Notes: a model not told the origin generated them from the letters alone. A stretch of 18,067 nt of DNA from Altererythrobacter sp. (GCA_011524425.1 WTKI01000259.1:1-18067); one strand, 5' to 3'; counted from the first letter of the stretch, positions 1-7,965 are shown. Numbers and translations: made by a program.

Positions 1-126
1 CATCATTTGTGCCCTACTACCAGCCAAAGCGCTAGCAGAATGGCAGAAAACCATGCTTCCTGTCTCTTAAAGGATCGATTTTGAACGCAAAGTTACCTTC
101 GCGAAACAACATAAATCCTGACAATT
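1..126. other. Left-edge segment, no gene identified
   Basis: This segment lies downstream of the clpP stop codon and runs to the window edge. Two plus-strand frames are open from base 1 and close at about 70 and 84, so the end of a rightward gene is possible, but neither frame has a recognisable C terminus. On the minus strand an ATG at 54 follows a purine-rich stretch and stays open to the edge for 18 codons without any family resemblance. clpX often follows clpP, but nothing here shows it. Confidence 0.3.
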
Positions 127-831
127 TTACTCTGGAGCGCCGCCGGAACCGGAATCTTCGCTGTCTTCTTCTGATTCCGGACGCGTCTCGAACACTTTAT
201 CGACGAGCCCGAAATCCTTGGCTTCGTCTGCAGTCAACCAGGTGTCGCGATCCATTGCTTCTTTGATTTCAGCGACTTTCTTGCCGGTGTATTTGGAATA
301 CAGCTCGTGCATGGTTTCTTTAAGACGCAGGATCTCGCGCGCTTGGATTTCGATATCAGACGCCATCCCGCGGGCACCGCCAGAAGGTTGGTGAACCATG
401 ATGCGTGCCTGCGGGAGCGCGATGCGCATGCCCGGTTCGCCCGCAGCCATCAGGAATGAACCCATAGAGCATGCTTGCCCGATACAAACCGTCGACACGC
501 GCGGTTTGATATATTGCATGGTGTCATGGATGGCCATGCCAGCTGTGACGACGCCGCCTGGCGAATTGATATACATGCTGATCGGCTTCGAAGGGTTTTC
601 GCTTTCCAGAAACAGCAATTGGGCAACGATCAGCGACGCCATGCCATCTTCGACTTGGCCGGTGACGAACACGATCCGCTCACGCAGCAGCCGTGAGAAG
701 ATGTCAAAGCTGCGCTCTCCCCGGCTGGTTTGCTCCACCACAACCGGCACCAGAGCGCCGGTAAGAGGATCACGAGTAAACTGACCTTGAGAGCCAAAGG
801 TTTGACCGGAATTTCCGAGCACGTCGATCAT
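127..831 (-). CDS. clpP: ATP-dependent Clp protease proteolytic subunit ClpP
   Basis: ClpP is the cytoplasmic serine peptidase that forms a double heptameric ring and degrades substrates unfolded by ClpX or ClpA. The 234-residue product carries the catalytic triad with family spacing: Ser122 in ACSMGSF, His147 in MVHQPSGG and Asp196 in MDRDTW (25 and 49 residues apart, as in E. coli ClpP). The substrate-strand motif SPGGVVTAG is at 90-98. The C-terminal tail from about 217 is acidic and low in complexity. I chose the ATG at 831 because AAGGA lies 9 bases upstream on the minus strand and the next residues ([12 protein letters not shown]) fit alphaproteobacterial ClpP. The frame stays open to 951, but that extension is Arg-rich and unlike ClpP. 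The upstream neighbour is a chemoreceptor gene, not tig directly. The identification is secure. Confidence 0.97.
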   Translation of the reverse strand: MIDVLGNSGQTFGSQGQFTRDPLTGALVPVVVEQTSRGERSFDIFSRLLRERIVFVTGQVEDGMASLIVAQLLFLESENPSKPISMYINSPGGVVTAGMAIHDTMQYIKPRVSTVCIGQACSMGSFLMAAGEPGMRIALPQARIMVHQPSGGARGMASDIEIQAREILRLKETMHELYSKYTGKKVAEIKEAMDRDTWLTADEAKDFGLVDKVFETRPESEEDSEDSGSGGAPE

Positions 832-862
832 GCGAATACGTCCTTGTCTGCAATGTTGCGTT

Positions 863-894
863 CCTATGTCGCGATCACGAGCGCGATGTTCAAG
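863..894 (-). promoter_or_regulatory. Possible heat-shock (sigma-32-like) promoter of clpP
   Basis: Read on the minus strand, CTTGAA (894 to 889) is followed after 17 bases by CGACATAGG (871 to 863), about 32 bases before the clpP ATG. CTTGAA is the core of sigma-32 -35 elements, and clpP is heat-induced in many proteobacteria. The -10 part matches only loosely (CAT within a C/G-rich start), so this is a candidate and not a firm call. Confidence 0.3.
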
Positions 895-989
895 TGCATT
901 AACCCTTGAAAGTGGATTCCATGCCGGCTGGGAATGCAACAGGCCGTGCATAAGTTTAGTATGCGAGAGGTAAATACACAGCCTTGCGC

Positions 990-2696
990 TTAAGCAGACT
1001 TCACGCTGTCGAGAAATTCATCTGCATGCTTGCGCAGTAAAGTGAGCTGGGAACGCAGTTGCTCAGAACTTTCCTGCAAGCGATCTGCTGTGTCCCGGGA
1101 TCCCGACATCAGGTTGTTCACATCTTCTATGTTGTCACTCACCTGCCCGGTGTTGCTCGCAGCAAGATCAACTGCCCTGGCAAGCTCTCTGCCGGCGTTG
1201 GCTTGCTGCTCAACCGCGCCAGCAATCGCACCGGCAGAAGACTGAAGTTCGATAACTTCCTGCGCGATTGTTGCCAACGCAGAGGCGCTCTGGCCGGTCG
1301 CATTCTGCATGGCCATAATGAGCAGTTCCACGCGGGCCGTTTCCCGATGGGTCTGCGCGGCAAGCTCTTTCACTTCATTGGCCACAACAGCAAACCCGCG
1401 CCCTGTATCGGCATGACGCGCCGCTTCGATCGCGGCATTAAGGGCAAGCAAGTTGGTCCGCCGTGCAATGCCCGCGATAACTTCTACGATCTGGCTGATC
1501 TGATCAGCAGATTCAGTCATCTCTTTGATCGTGGTATCTGCGCTTTGCGCGGCGGCGGCCGCTTTGATCGCACGTTCAGAGCTGACCCCAGCTTGCTCGC
1601 TAACCTCGTTAATCGACAAAGCAAACTGATCGGATGCAGCAGCTGCACCTGTCATATAGCCAGACGCGTCCGACAAAATTCGCCTGGAATCCTCTACTCT
1701 TTGAAAGGATGTTTCTACGTTAGAGGCCAAAGATCTCGCGCCATCACTGACTGTCTTTGATGCAGCAGAGACTTGGACCGCAACACCGGAAATGGTTTCT
1801 TCAAATTTCTCAGCAAATGAATGAAGCAAAGCAGTTTGCTCAGCGCGCTGCTCTTCCTTGTGCCTGTCCAATTCCCGTTGTTGCTCGAGCTCTCGCATCG
1901 CGTTCTCGGCAGCTTGAACTTGCACCCCCCTAAAGACTTCAAGCGAGCGCGCCAGCACCCCCACTTCATCCTCGCGCGTTCTTCCAGGGATCTCTAATTC
2001 GCTTTGTCCGCGCGCAATTCGCTCACTGGCGTCACTTATCGCTGCGATAGGCACAATGACCCGCCGCGTCAGCAGCGTTTTGCCTACAATCAGCAATACC
2101 ATCATAATTGAAATGGCGGCGAAACATGCCATCGAGAGCATTTTGGCATCTTGCAAATTTGATTGCGATACCGCGCGAACTCTAATCTTGAGCACCCCTT
2201 GAAGCTCTGTGATTTGTACGCTGGTACGACTTATGGCCGCATAGCTTGCTTCTAAATAGTCCTGATCCGGGGCAAGAGAGCGTGACGAATTGCCCAATGC
2301 GAGCAGCGACGTTTCAAGCCGGGCAAGTTCTTCTTCCAGAACGACCAGAATTTGAGAAAACTGAGCGTCATCCTCCTTTTGGCTTTGGTTAAGAAGGGCC
2401 ACGGCCTTCTGGCGTGCCTGCTGTACAGCGTTGAGCTCTTTGGACCCTAAAGAACCAAGGCTTTCAGGCTCACGGTAGTTTTCCAACCCTGTCAGTATGA
2501 TCGACAGTTTTCGTCTTAACTTTACCGACTCATAGCCAATGTCGCTTAACTGCGAGATTTCAGCCGCTCGCTCTTCCATTCGGCTAAACCCGTAAAGTGC
2601 GATGCTGCCTAGAAGCAGCGCCATCATTCCAAGGAGCAGCAATACTCCGCCAAACTGTTTGGCGATGGATGTCGGGCGAAGCCAATCGCTAAGCAT
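990..2696 (-). CDS. Methyl-accepting chemotaxis protein (transmembrane chemoreceptor)
   Basis: This 568-residue chemoreceptor would sit in the inner membrane and pass a ligand signal to CheW/CheA. The order is: TM1 at about 15-37, a roughly 150-residue helical periplasmic sensor (38-186), TM2 at 187-208, a HAMP domain at about 209-262 ([18 protein letters not shown]), and a long coiled-coil signalling domain at about 300-550. The CheA/CheW-binding tip is clear at 408-447, with [16 protein letters not shown] followed by [15 protein letters not shown]. No NWETF-type CheR/CheB tether is present at the C terminus, which ends in DSVKSA. The start at 2696 puts TM1 at the usual distance from the N terminus. 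The frame is open to 2825, but that 43-residue extension has no ribosome binding site. The sensor domain does not point to a ligand. The gene lies between tig and clpP, away from any chemotaxis gene visible here. Confidence 0.93.
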   Translation of the reverse strand: MLSDWLRPTSIAKQFGGVLLLLGMMALLLGSIALYGFSRMEERAAEISQLSDIGYESVKLRRKLSIILTGLENYREPESLGSLGSKELNAVQQARQKAVALLNQSQKEDDAQFSQILVVLEEELARLETSLLALGNSSRSLAPDQDYLEASYAAISRTSVQITELQGVLKIRVRAVSQSNLQDAKMLSMACFAAISIMMVLLIVGKTLLTRRVIVPIAAISDASERIARGQSELEIPGRTREDEVGVLARSLEVFRGVQVQAAENAMRELEQQRELDRHKEEQRAEQTALLHSFAEKFEETISGVAVQVSAASKTVSDGARSLASNVETSFQRVEDSRRILSDASGYMTGAAAASDQFALSINEVSEQAGVSSERAIKAAAAAQSADTTIKEMTESADQISQIVEVIAGIARRTNLLALNAAIEAARHADTGRGFAVVANEVKELAAQTHRETARVELLIMAMQNATGQSASALATIAQEVIELQSSAGAIAGAVEQQANAGRELARAVDLAASNTGQVSDNIEDVNNLMSGSRDTADRLQESSEQLRSQLTLLRKHADEFLDSVKSA

Positions 2697-3087
2697 TACT
2701 CGGGCATCGGACCTCTCGCGCTCTGGCGCAATAATGCCTCGCGACGACTTGCCTAATTCTACCACTAAAACCTCGCAAACAACAGTTGCCAGCGCATGGC
2801 CAGGACAATTCGGTAAATTGCCCATTGGCCGAAGCGATGCGATTTGGGTTAACGGGTTCTGGCTTATGTTGAGTGATTAGCCGCCTAAGTGAAAACCGAT
2901 ATTTGCGCGAAACACTCTCGGCGCGGACAAGAGCTTTGATAATGACTTGCCCAGCTCTGCATCGCAGATGTTCAGGTACAAATTCGAGTGCGGGCCCGGC
3001 ATACGAAGAGGCGCGAACAGCCAAGCTGCCCGCGCCTTCTTTCAAACCGTGATCGCCGCCTTCACAAGAAGGCAATTGAACGGCTGA
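2697..3087. other. Gap between tig and the chemoreceptor gene
   Basis: No convincing gene is present in these 391 bases. A 128-codon minus-strand frame (3075 to 2689) runs through most of it and into the chemoreceptor start, but it is Cys/Arg-rich, matches no family I know and lacks a ribosome binding site. The part next to tig holds two hairpins: a 6-bp stem with a 4-base loop at 3058-3073 and a larger one at 3010-3036. The remaining roughly 300 bases presumably carry the chemoreceptor promoter; I could not assign clear -35/-10 boxes. Confidence 0.6.
3010..3036 (-). terminator. Stem-loop downstream of tig, likely transcript end
   Basis: GGCGCG (3010-3015) pairs with CGCGCC (3031-3036), and inside it CAGC (3018-3021) pairs with GCTG (3025-3028) around a 3-base loop, with a 2x2 internal loop between the stems. 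On the minus strand the stem is followed by TCTTCGTAT, which is only moderately U-rich. It lies about 50 bases after the tig stop codon. It could be an intrinsic terminator or a 3'-end stabilising structure. Confidence 0.45.
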
Positions 3088-4641
3088 TTACTTCTTCGCT
3101 GCCGGTTTCTTAGCGGCAGGTTTTTTAGCCGGAGCCTTTTTTGCAGCAGGTTTCTTAGCCGCAGGCTTCTTAGCCGGAGCCTTTTTTGCAGCAGGCTTGT
3201 CATCAGCTTTCTTAGCCGGCGCTTTCTTAGCGGCAGGCTTCTTGGCAGCTGCTTTCTTAGCCGGTGCCTTTTTCTTGGCAGGCGCTTTCTTGGCTTTAGC
3301 GACTTCAGCTTCTTCGTCCGCTTCGATCGCTGCTTCCAGCTCTTCTTGCGTTACTTCACGCTCTGTAACTTCAGCCTTGTCGAACAGGAAGTCGACCACC
3401 TTGTCTTCATAAAGCGGGGCGCGCAATTGCGCCGCTGCCATAGGCTCTTGCTGGACATATTGAATGAACCGCTCGCGATCCTCAGCGCGGTATTGTTGCG
3501 CCGCCTGCTGGATCAGCATGCTCATTTCTTGGCTAGTGACTTCTACACCATTGGCTTGGCCGATTTCTGACAATAGCAGGCCAAGACGCACACGGCGCTC
3601 GGCAATGTGGCGGTAATCGTCTTTTTCCGCTTCGATTTCTTTTTGCGCCGCTTCCGGATCTTCCTCGCGCGCGGCTTCTTGCTGCAGCTGAGCCCAGATT
3701 TGCTCAAATTCAGCGTCCACCATATTGCCCGGCACTTCGAAGTCGTGCCCTGCTGCAAGTGTATCAAGCAGCTGGCGCTTCATCTGCGTGCGGGTAAGAC
3801 CAGCTGTCTGCTGTTCCAATTGGCCTTTCAGGAGCTCTTTCAGCTTGTCCAAGCTGTCAAGGCCCAGCGATTTTGCAAAGTCTTCATCGACCTTGGTTTC
3901 AGTTTCGACTTTGACCTGTTTAACGGTGATCGCGAATTGCGCTTCTTTGCCTTTCAGGTCTTCAGCCTGATAATCTGCCGGGAATGTGACAGTGATGGTT
4001 TTCTCATCACCGGTCTTCACACCAACGAGTTGCTCTTCGAAGCCGGGAATGAACTGGCCTGAACCCAGAACCAGCGGCGCATCGTCTGCCTTGCCGCCTT
4101 CGAATTCCACGCCATCGACGCTGCCGACAAAATCAATGATCAGCTGATCACCGTCAGCCGCCTTCTTGGTTTTAGCAGCATCCTTGTAAGACTTGTTGTT
4201 GCCAGCAAGGTCCTTAAGCGCTTCGTCAACCTGCTTGTCAGCAACCGGAACAACCAGCTTTTCAAGCTTGATGCCATCGGTGGACGGCGCTTCTACAACC
4301 GGCAGGACTTCCAGCTCGACCGTCAGCTTGGCATCTTTGCCGTCTTCATAGCCTTCACCCAGCTCGATTTTCGGCTGCATTGCAGGACGGAGCTCTTTTT
4401 CCTTCATGAGCTCATCGACCGAATCGCGGATGGTATCGTTCACCACTTGGCCGTGAATCTGCTCGCCATGCATTTTCTTGACCAGATTCGCTGGCACTTT
4501 GCCCGGGCGGAAACCCGGCATGCGCACTTGCGGTGCAACTTTCTTGATCTCCGCATCGACCTTGTCTGCAATCTCTTTTGCAGTGATGGTCAGCTCATAT
4601 CCGCGCTTGAGACCTTCATTGGTCTTTTCTGTGATCTTCAT
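3088..4641 (-). CDS. tig: Trigger factor, ribosome-associated chaperone with a Lys/Ala/Pro-rich C-terminal tail
   Basis: Trigger factor binds at the ribosome exit tunnel, shields nascent chains and has peptidyl-prolyl isomerase activity. The ribosome-docking signature GFRPGKVP is at 43-50. An FKBP-type domain spans about 163-245 (GDQLIIDFVG, LGSGQFIPGFEEQL, VTFPADY), and the helical substrate-binding C domain runs to about 430. The protein is 517 residues, against roughly 430-450 usual. The excess is a tail from about 449 built of AKKAPAKK/AKKPAAKK units ending at the stop. The start at 4641 gives the typical N terminus MKITEKTNEG. No clear Shine-Dalgarno is visible (the bases before it are T/C-rich), but the open extension to 4728 enters the flank of a tRNA gene and cannot be coding. 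A tRNA-Leu gene lies just upstream on the same strand. Confidence 0.95.
   Translation of the reverse strand: MKITEKTNEGLKRGYELTITAKEIADKVDAEIKKVAPQVRMPGFRPGKVPANLVKKMHGEQIHGQVVNDTIRDSVDELMKEKELRPAMQPKIELGEGYEDGKDAKLTVELEVLPVVEAPSTDGIKLEKLVVPVADKQVDEALKDLAGNNKSYKDAAKTKKAADGDQLIIDFVGSVDGVEFEGGKADDAPLVLGSGQFIPGFEEQLVGVKTGDEKTITVTFPADYQAEDLKGKEAQFAITVKQVKVETETKVDEDFAKSLGLDSLDKLKELLKGQLEQQTAGLTRTQMKRQLLDTLAAGHDFEVPGNMVDAEFEQIWAQLQQEAAREEDPEAAQKEIEAEKDDYRHIAERRVRLGLLLSEIGQANGVEVTSQEMSMLIQQAAQQYRAEDRERFIQYVQQEPMAAAQLRAPLYEDKVVDFLFDKAEVTEREVTQEELEAAIEADEEAEVAKAKKAPAKKKAPAKKAAAKKPAAKKAPAKKADDKPAAKKAPAKKPAAKKPAAKKAPAKKPAAKKPAAKK
3091..3297 (-). repeat. Degenerate tandem repeat encoding the AKKAPAKK tail of trigger factor
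   Basis: The last 69 codons of tig are made of short, near-identical units. At the DNA level a 26-base stretch at 3125-3150 recurs exactly at 3170-3195, a 45-base (15-codon) period, and shorter copies fill the rest. Such a tract can expand or contract by replication slippage, so tail length may vary between strains. The encoded peptide is strongly basic, like the C termini of histone H1 and of bacterial H1-like proteins. Confidence 0.85.
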
Positions 4642-4698
4642 GGGAAAAAACTTAAGCCTTCTCAGTATTTTGCGAGTCCGAACATGGGCTAGCGGAGG

Positions 4699-4783
4699 TG
4701 GTGCGGGCGAAGGGACTCGAACCCCCACATCTTGCGATACTGGTACCTAAAACCAGCGCGTCTACCAATTCCGCCACGCCCGC
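4699..4783 (-). tRNA. tRNA-Leu, anticodon UAG
   Basis: On the minus strand the sequence folds into a full class II tRNA. The 7-bp acceptor stem is GCGGGCG with CGCCCGC, the D arm contains AATTGGTAGACGC, and the anticodon stem is CTGGT/ACCAG with loop TTTAGGT (anticodon TAG, reading CUN Leu codons). The variable arm has stem ATC-GCAA-GAT, and the T arm contains GGTTCGAGTCC. The discriminator is A, and CCA is encoded (4699-4701). It lies 57 bases before the tig start on the same strand. Confidence 0.97.
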
Positions 4784-4913
4784 ATCCTGAACGAAGCGGC
4801 GCGGGAAACCCAAAGGTCCCCGCGCGCGTTGCTGTGCGCCTCTAAAGGGGTGAGAGGAAAAGGGCAAGCGTAAGCCGCTTGTTTCGCATCTCTAACGCGA
4901 CTAATGGCGCGCC

Positions 4914-5198
4914 ATGACTGAAGAAACTGCACAAGACACACCACCCGATCACTTGTCCGTAAACCCGCGCAGCGCATTTTTCGACAGCGAGAAGCTGCAG
5001 CGCGGCGTTGGCATCAAGTTCAAGGACCGCGTGCGCACGGATATAGAGGAATATTGCATTTCCGAAGGCTGGGTGCGGGTCCAGGCAGGCAAGACAGTTG
5101 ACCGCAAGGGCCAGCCCCTGACGATCAAATTGAACGGACCGGTCGAAGCATGGTATGAAGACCTGGGCGAAAATCCGCCGGTCGCTAAGAAGGGTTAA
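4914..5198 (+). CDS. DUF3297 family protein
   Basis: This is a 94-residue protein of a small conserved family of unknown function found mainly in proteobacteria. The family pattern is visible: DHLSVNPRS near the N terminus, LQRGVGIKFK, EEYCISEGWVRV, then DRKGQPLTIKLNGPVE. No signal peptide or membrane segment is seen, so it is probably cytosolic. The ATG at 4914 has no clear Shine-Dalgarno, so a leaderless or weakly initiated message is possible. It is the first gene of a plus-strand run, with der starting 51 bases after its stop. Homology is recalled, and no biochemical role can be inferred. Confidence 0.85.
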   Translation: MTEETAQDTPPDHLSVNPRSAFFDSEKLQRGVGIKFKDRVRTDIEEYCISEGWVRVQAGKTVDRKGQPLTIKLNGPVEAWYEDLGENPPVAKKG

Positions 5199-5215
5199 GC
5201 CCGCGATTAGCTTGC

Positions 5216-5240
5216 CAAGTGGCAGGTTACTCGCCACTTG
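5216..5240 (+). promoter_or_regulatory. Inverted repeat just upstream of der
   Basis: CAAGTGGC (5216-5223) and GCCACTTG (5233-5240) form a perfect 8-bp stem around a 9-base loop. The stem ends one base before the AGG (5242-5244) that probably serves as the der ribosome binding site, and 9 bases before its ATG. In the mRNA it could affect der translation or partly end DUF3297 transcripts. There is no T-run, so it is not a standard terminator. Confidence 0.5.
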
Positions 5241-5249
5241 CAGGCACAT

Positions 5250-6689
5250 ATGGCATCGCTCTCGAAACCTCAGGTCATCATCATTGGCCGTCCCAATGTG
5301 GGCAAGTCGACGCTGTTTAACCGCCTCGTCGGCAAAAAGCTTGCGCTGGTCGATGATCAGCCCGGCGTCACACGCGATCGCCGGATGGGCGATGCCGAGC
5401 TTGCGGGCTTGAACTTTACCATCGTTGATACCGCCGGGTGGGAGGATGAAGACGAACTCACTCTACCGGGCCGGATGCGCAAGCAAACCGAAGCGAGCCT
5501 GGAAGGGGCAGACGCGGCTTTGTTCGTGATCGACGCGCGTGCGGGCCTGACTCCGCTCGATAATGAGATCGCCCGATATCTGCGCGAACATGACGTGCCT
5601 ATAGTGCTGGTTGCAAACAAGGCAGAGGGTTCAGCTGGCGAAAGCGGCGTACTGGAGAGCTATTCGCTGGGTCTTGGTGACCCGGTTCCGCTGTCTGCCG
5701 AGCACGGCGAAGGGGTCGCTGATCTTTTTCAGGCGCTTTGGCCGATTATCGGCGCAAAGGCAGAGGCAGCGCAAGCGGCTGCAGAATTTGAATCGAGCGA
5801 GGATGAAGACGCACCGCTCGGTCCGTTAAAGCTCGCAATTGTCGGACGGCCTAATGCAGGCAAGTCCACACTGATCAACCGGCTGCTTGGCGAGGATCGG
5901 CTGCTGACCGGGCCAGAGGCAGGGATTACACGCGACTCCATCGCGATCGACTGGCAATGGGACGATCCCAAGGCGGGGGAGACACGCGAAATTCGCCTGA
6001 TCGACACGGCCGGTATGCGCAAGAAACGCAATGTGACTGAGAAGCTGGAGAAGCTCTCTGTCGCCGATGCGCGGCGCGCGGTGGACTTTGCCGAGGTAGT
6101 GATCCTGCTGCTCGATGCCACTCAGGGGCTAGAGCATCAGGATTTGAAGATCGCTAGCATGGTTCTTGAAGAAGGCCGCGCGCTGATGATTGCAATCAAC
6201 AAATGGGACGTGGCGCAAGACGCCTCGAGCCTGTTCAACGGCGTGCGCGCAGCACTAGATGATGGCCTCGCGCAAGTGCGCGGCTTGCCGCTGTTTGCGG
6301 TCTCAGCGAAGACCGGCAAAGGCTTAGACACGATGCTGAGCGCGGCGTTTGAAATCCGCGAAAGCTGGTCCAAGCGGGTGCCGACCGCAGCGCTCAACCG
6401 CTGGTTCGATGACGCGATGGCAGCGAACCCGCCACCTGCACCAGGTGGGCGCCGGGTAAAGCTGCGCTACATCACTCAGGCTGGCACACGCCCACCGCGC
6501 TTCGTCGTGTTCGGAACAAGGCTGGAATCGCTACCAAAGAGCTACGAGCGGTATCTAGTGAACGGCATTCGCGCAAAACTAGGATTTGAGGCCGTGCCCG
6601 TGCGCGTTGTGCTTAAGAGCCCGAAAAACCCATACAACGCCAATAGAGGCGGAGGCGGCAATTACAGCGGAGGCGATGGCCGGTCATGA
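5250..6689 (+). CDS. der: Ribosome biogenesis GTPase Der (EngA)
   Basis: Der is the double-GTPase needed for maturation of the 50S ribosomal subunit. The 479-residue product has the hallmark tandem G domains. G domain 1 has GRPNVGKST at 13-21, DTAGW at 60-64 and NKAE at 123-126. After an acidic linker (about 180-190), G domain 2 has GRPNAGKST at 199-207, DTAGM at 252-256 and NKWD at 317-320. A KH-like domain follows at about 370-460, and the tail is Gly/Asn-rich. The first G4 motif carries Glu instead of the canonical Asp. I chose the ATG at 5250; an in-frame TTG at 5238 lies inside a perfect hairpin and is unlikely. The stop overlaps the next start by 4 bases (ATGA), implying translational coupling to the DUF2721 gene. 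Confidence 0.96.
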   Translation: MASLSKPQVIIIGRPNVGKSTLFNRLVGKKLALVDDQPGVTRDRRMGDAELAGLNFTIVDTAGWEDEDELTLPGRMRKQTEASLEGADAALFVIDARAGLTPLDNEIARYLREHDVPIVLVANKAEGSAGESGVLESYSLGLGDPVPLSAEHGEGVADLFQALWPIIGAKAEAAQAAAEFESSEDEDAPLGPLKLAIVGRPNAGKSTLINRLLGEDRLLTGPEAGITRDSIAIDWQWDDPKAGETREIRLIDTAGMRKKRNVTEKLEKLSVADARRAVDFAEVVILLLDATQGLEHQDLKIASMVLEEGRALMIAINKWDVAQDASSLFNGVRAALDDGLAQVRGLPLFAVSAKTGKGLDTMLSAAFEIRESWSKRVPTAALNRWFDDAMAANPPPAPGGRRVKLRYITQAGTRPPRFVVFGTRLESLPKSYERYLVNGIRAKLGFEAVPVRVVLKSPKNPYNANRGGGGNYSGGDGRS

Positions 6690-7189
6690 TCCTTGATCTG
6701 CTCGTAAACAGCAATATTGCAGCAGACCTGCTGGAACGTACTTCTAGCACGTTCAGAGTGCAGGAAATGGTGCGGCTGAGCTTAGCCCCTGCCTTCCTGT
6801 TGGCTGGTATCGGCGCGATCATGAACGTCATGATGAGCCGGTTGATCTGGGTCGCAGAACGGATCGAGCGACTGGAAGCGCGCATGGAAGATGAGCGCTC
6901 TCGCAAAGAAATGGTGGAGATCGCGCGGCTTTGTCAGAGGCGTAGCCTGGCGCAGCGCGCTGTGATGTTCTCGACCGCTGCAGCGCTAACGGTTTGCGTT
7001 GTAATCGCTCTGCTTTTCGTGAGCGCCTTTATTGAGCCGCAGATCGGATCGCTGGTCGCCATCGCATGGATCGCCAGTATGGGGTTCCTCATTACCGGTC
7101 TGGTGCATTTTGCGATGGAGACGATCGTGGCCGCCGGCGGTCAAAAGATATTCCGCAAGATATTGGAAGAGGACCAGTCAGACAGCTGA
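6686..7189 (+). CDS. DUF2721 family inner-membrane protein
   Basis: This 167-residue membrane protein belongs to a family of unknown function. The conserved N-terminal part RVQEMVRLSLAPAFLLAGIG leads into a first membrane segment at about 32-50. A charged helix rich in Arg/Glu follows (56-80), then two more hydrophobic segments at about 93-115 and 119-142. The C terminus is charged and probably cytoplasmic. The ATG overlaps the der stop codon (ATGA), and a GGAGG lies about 12 bases upstream inside der, so it is probably co-translated with der. It is the last gene of this plus-strand group. Family membership is recalled from sequence, and the function is unknown. Confidence 0.8.
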   Translation: MILDLLVNSNIAADLLERTSSTFRVQEMVRLSLAPAFLLAGIGAIMNVMMSRLIWVAERIERLEARMEDERSRKEMVEIARLCQRRSLAQRAVMFSTAAALTVCVVIALLFVSAFIEPQIGSLVAIAWIASMGFLITGLVHFAMETIVAAGGQKIFRKILEEDQSDS

Positions 7190-7221
7190 AGCGATCTGCA
7201 AGAAGCTCTGCAACAAATAAA

Positions 7222-7245
7222 GGGCGGAGCATTTCTGCCCCGCCC
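7222..7245 (-). terminator. Rho-independent terminator between convergent genes
   Basis: GGGCGGAGCA and TGCCCCGCCC form a 10-bp stem with one A-C mismatch around a TTTC loop. On the minus strand the stem is followed by TTTATTTG, a good U-rich tail for the secreted-protein gene that ends at 7279. On the plus strand it lies 33 bases after the DUF2721 stop but lacks a T-run, so it may help there as a weaker, bidirectional terminator. Confidence 0.75.
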
Positions 7246-7278
7246 CAGCGAACCCGCAGGCTCTTATTCGATTGGTGA

Positions 7279-7743
7279 TCAGTCAGTTTTGATGTCGATC
7301 CGGCGCAGCATATAGACGCCTTTGATCTTACGGATCTTGTTATACAGCTCGATCACAGTGCGGTTGCTCTCTGCTTCGCGTTCCTTGCCCCATTCAGCCA
7401 TGAACGCATCATAACGCTCTTTGCTAGGCGCTAGAGAAGCGGTGTCTGGATAGGTCACCGTGAGCATCAGGTTGAAGCTGCCATCACCATACGGCACGCC
7501 CCAGATCGCATAGCTTTTGATATGGCCCAGTTTCTTCGCCACTTCATTGCCGGCAACCCAGGTCTCTTTCAGGCCTGCAAGATAGGTTTCAAACTGGCCC
7601 TCATCGACTTTGACGACGGTGAGTTCCAGCACCTCTTCAGAAGGCGTATAGTCCTCGAAGGGTTCCATTTGTGCAGCCGCCGGTGTTGCAACAGCCAATG
7701 CAGTGGCAGCGCATGCGAACGCTGCAGTCTTCAAAAAATTCAT
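7279..7743 (-). CDS. Small secreted protein of unknown function
   Basis: This 154-residue protein has a clear Sec signal peptide: a Lys near the N terminus, a hydrophobic core at 7-20, and a probable AAA|Q cleavage after residue 24. The mature part is mixed alpha/beta and polar, with LELTVVKVDEGQFETYLAGL and a strand-like FNLMLTVTYP. This arrangement resembles ferredoxin-like dimeric alpha/beta-barrel domains, but that is a weak inference. It has no cysteine in the mature part and no visible catalytic motif. I chose the ATG at 7743 because GGGGGA lies just upstream and the signal peptide begins there; the open extension to 7827 does not look coding. It is transcribed alone, between a terminator and the bfr transcript end. 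I do not recognise the family. Confidence 0.8.
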   Translation of the reverse strand: MNFLKTAAFACAATALAVATPAAAQMEPFEDYTPSEEVLELTVVKVDEGQFETYLAGLKETWVAGNEVAKKLGHIKSYAIWGVPYGDGSFNLMLTVTYPDTASLAPSKERYDAFMAEWGKEREAESNRTVIELYNKIRKIKGVYMLRRIDIKTD

Positions 7744-7921
7744 GATTACATTCCCCCAATAGATTGTGTGATGAGACACGACCCTTTTGAGGAGACTTGT
7801 GCGACCTAATCCGATTTGGATTTTCAAGGTCTCCTGCGCGCATTGCTGCGCACGGGAAGACTATAGGTCAAATGAAATCGAAGTGACTTGTAGAGATGCG
7901 ACAGGAAGGGCCCGGCAAGGG

Positions 7922-7951
7922 TTGGCGGCGCTGTTTGCAGCTATCCGCCAA
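7922..7951 (-). terminator. Stem-loop just downstream of bfr
   Basis: On the minus strand TTGGCGG pairs with CCGCCAA, and an inner GCTG pairs with CAGC around a 4-base loop. There is a 3-base bulge on one side and a 1-base bulge on the other. It starts 15 bases after the bfr stop. There is no U-run after it, so it may be a 3'-end protecting structure rather than an intrinsic terminator. Confidence 0.45.
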
Positions 7952-7965
7952 GAACCGGTGCTTGA

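Noticed and set aside
832..951. 40-codon N-terminal extension of ClpP
   Set aside because: Its residues are unlike ClpP, and a good AAGGA site precedes the internal ATG at 831.
1059..1760. 233-codon plus-strand frame opposite the chemoreceptor
   Set aside because: It is an antisense shadow of the conserved signalling domain, with no ribosome binding site and no family.
2689..3075. 128-codon minus-strand frame upstream of and overlapping the chemoreceptor start
   Set aside because: It has no ribosome binding site and no family resemblance, is Cys/Arg/Pro-rich, and overlaps the chemoreceptor in another frame.
3091..3297. CRISPR-like or intergenic repeat at the start of the tig gene region
   Set aside because: The repeat lies within the coding frame of tig, has no unique spacers and encodes a simple Lys/Ala/Pro tail.
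4642..4728. 29-codon N-terminal extension of trigger factor
   Set aside because: It enters the 3' part of the tRNA-Leu gene and has no ribosome binding site. The family start is MKITEK.
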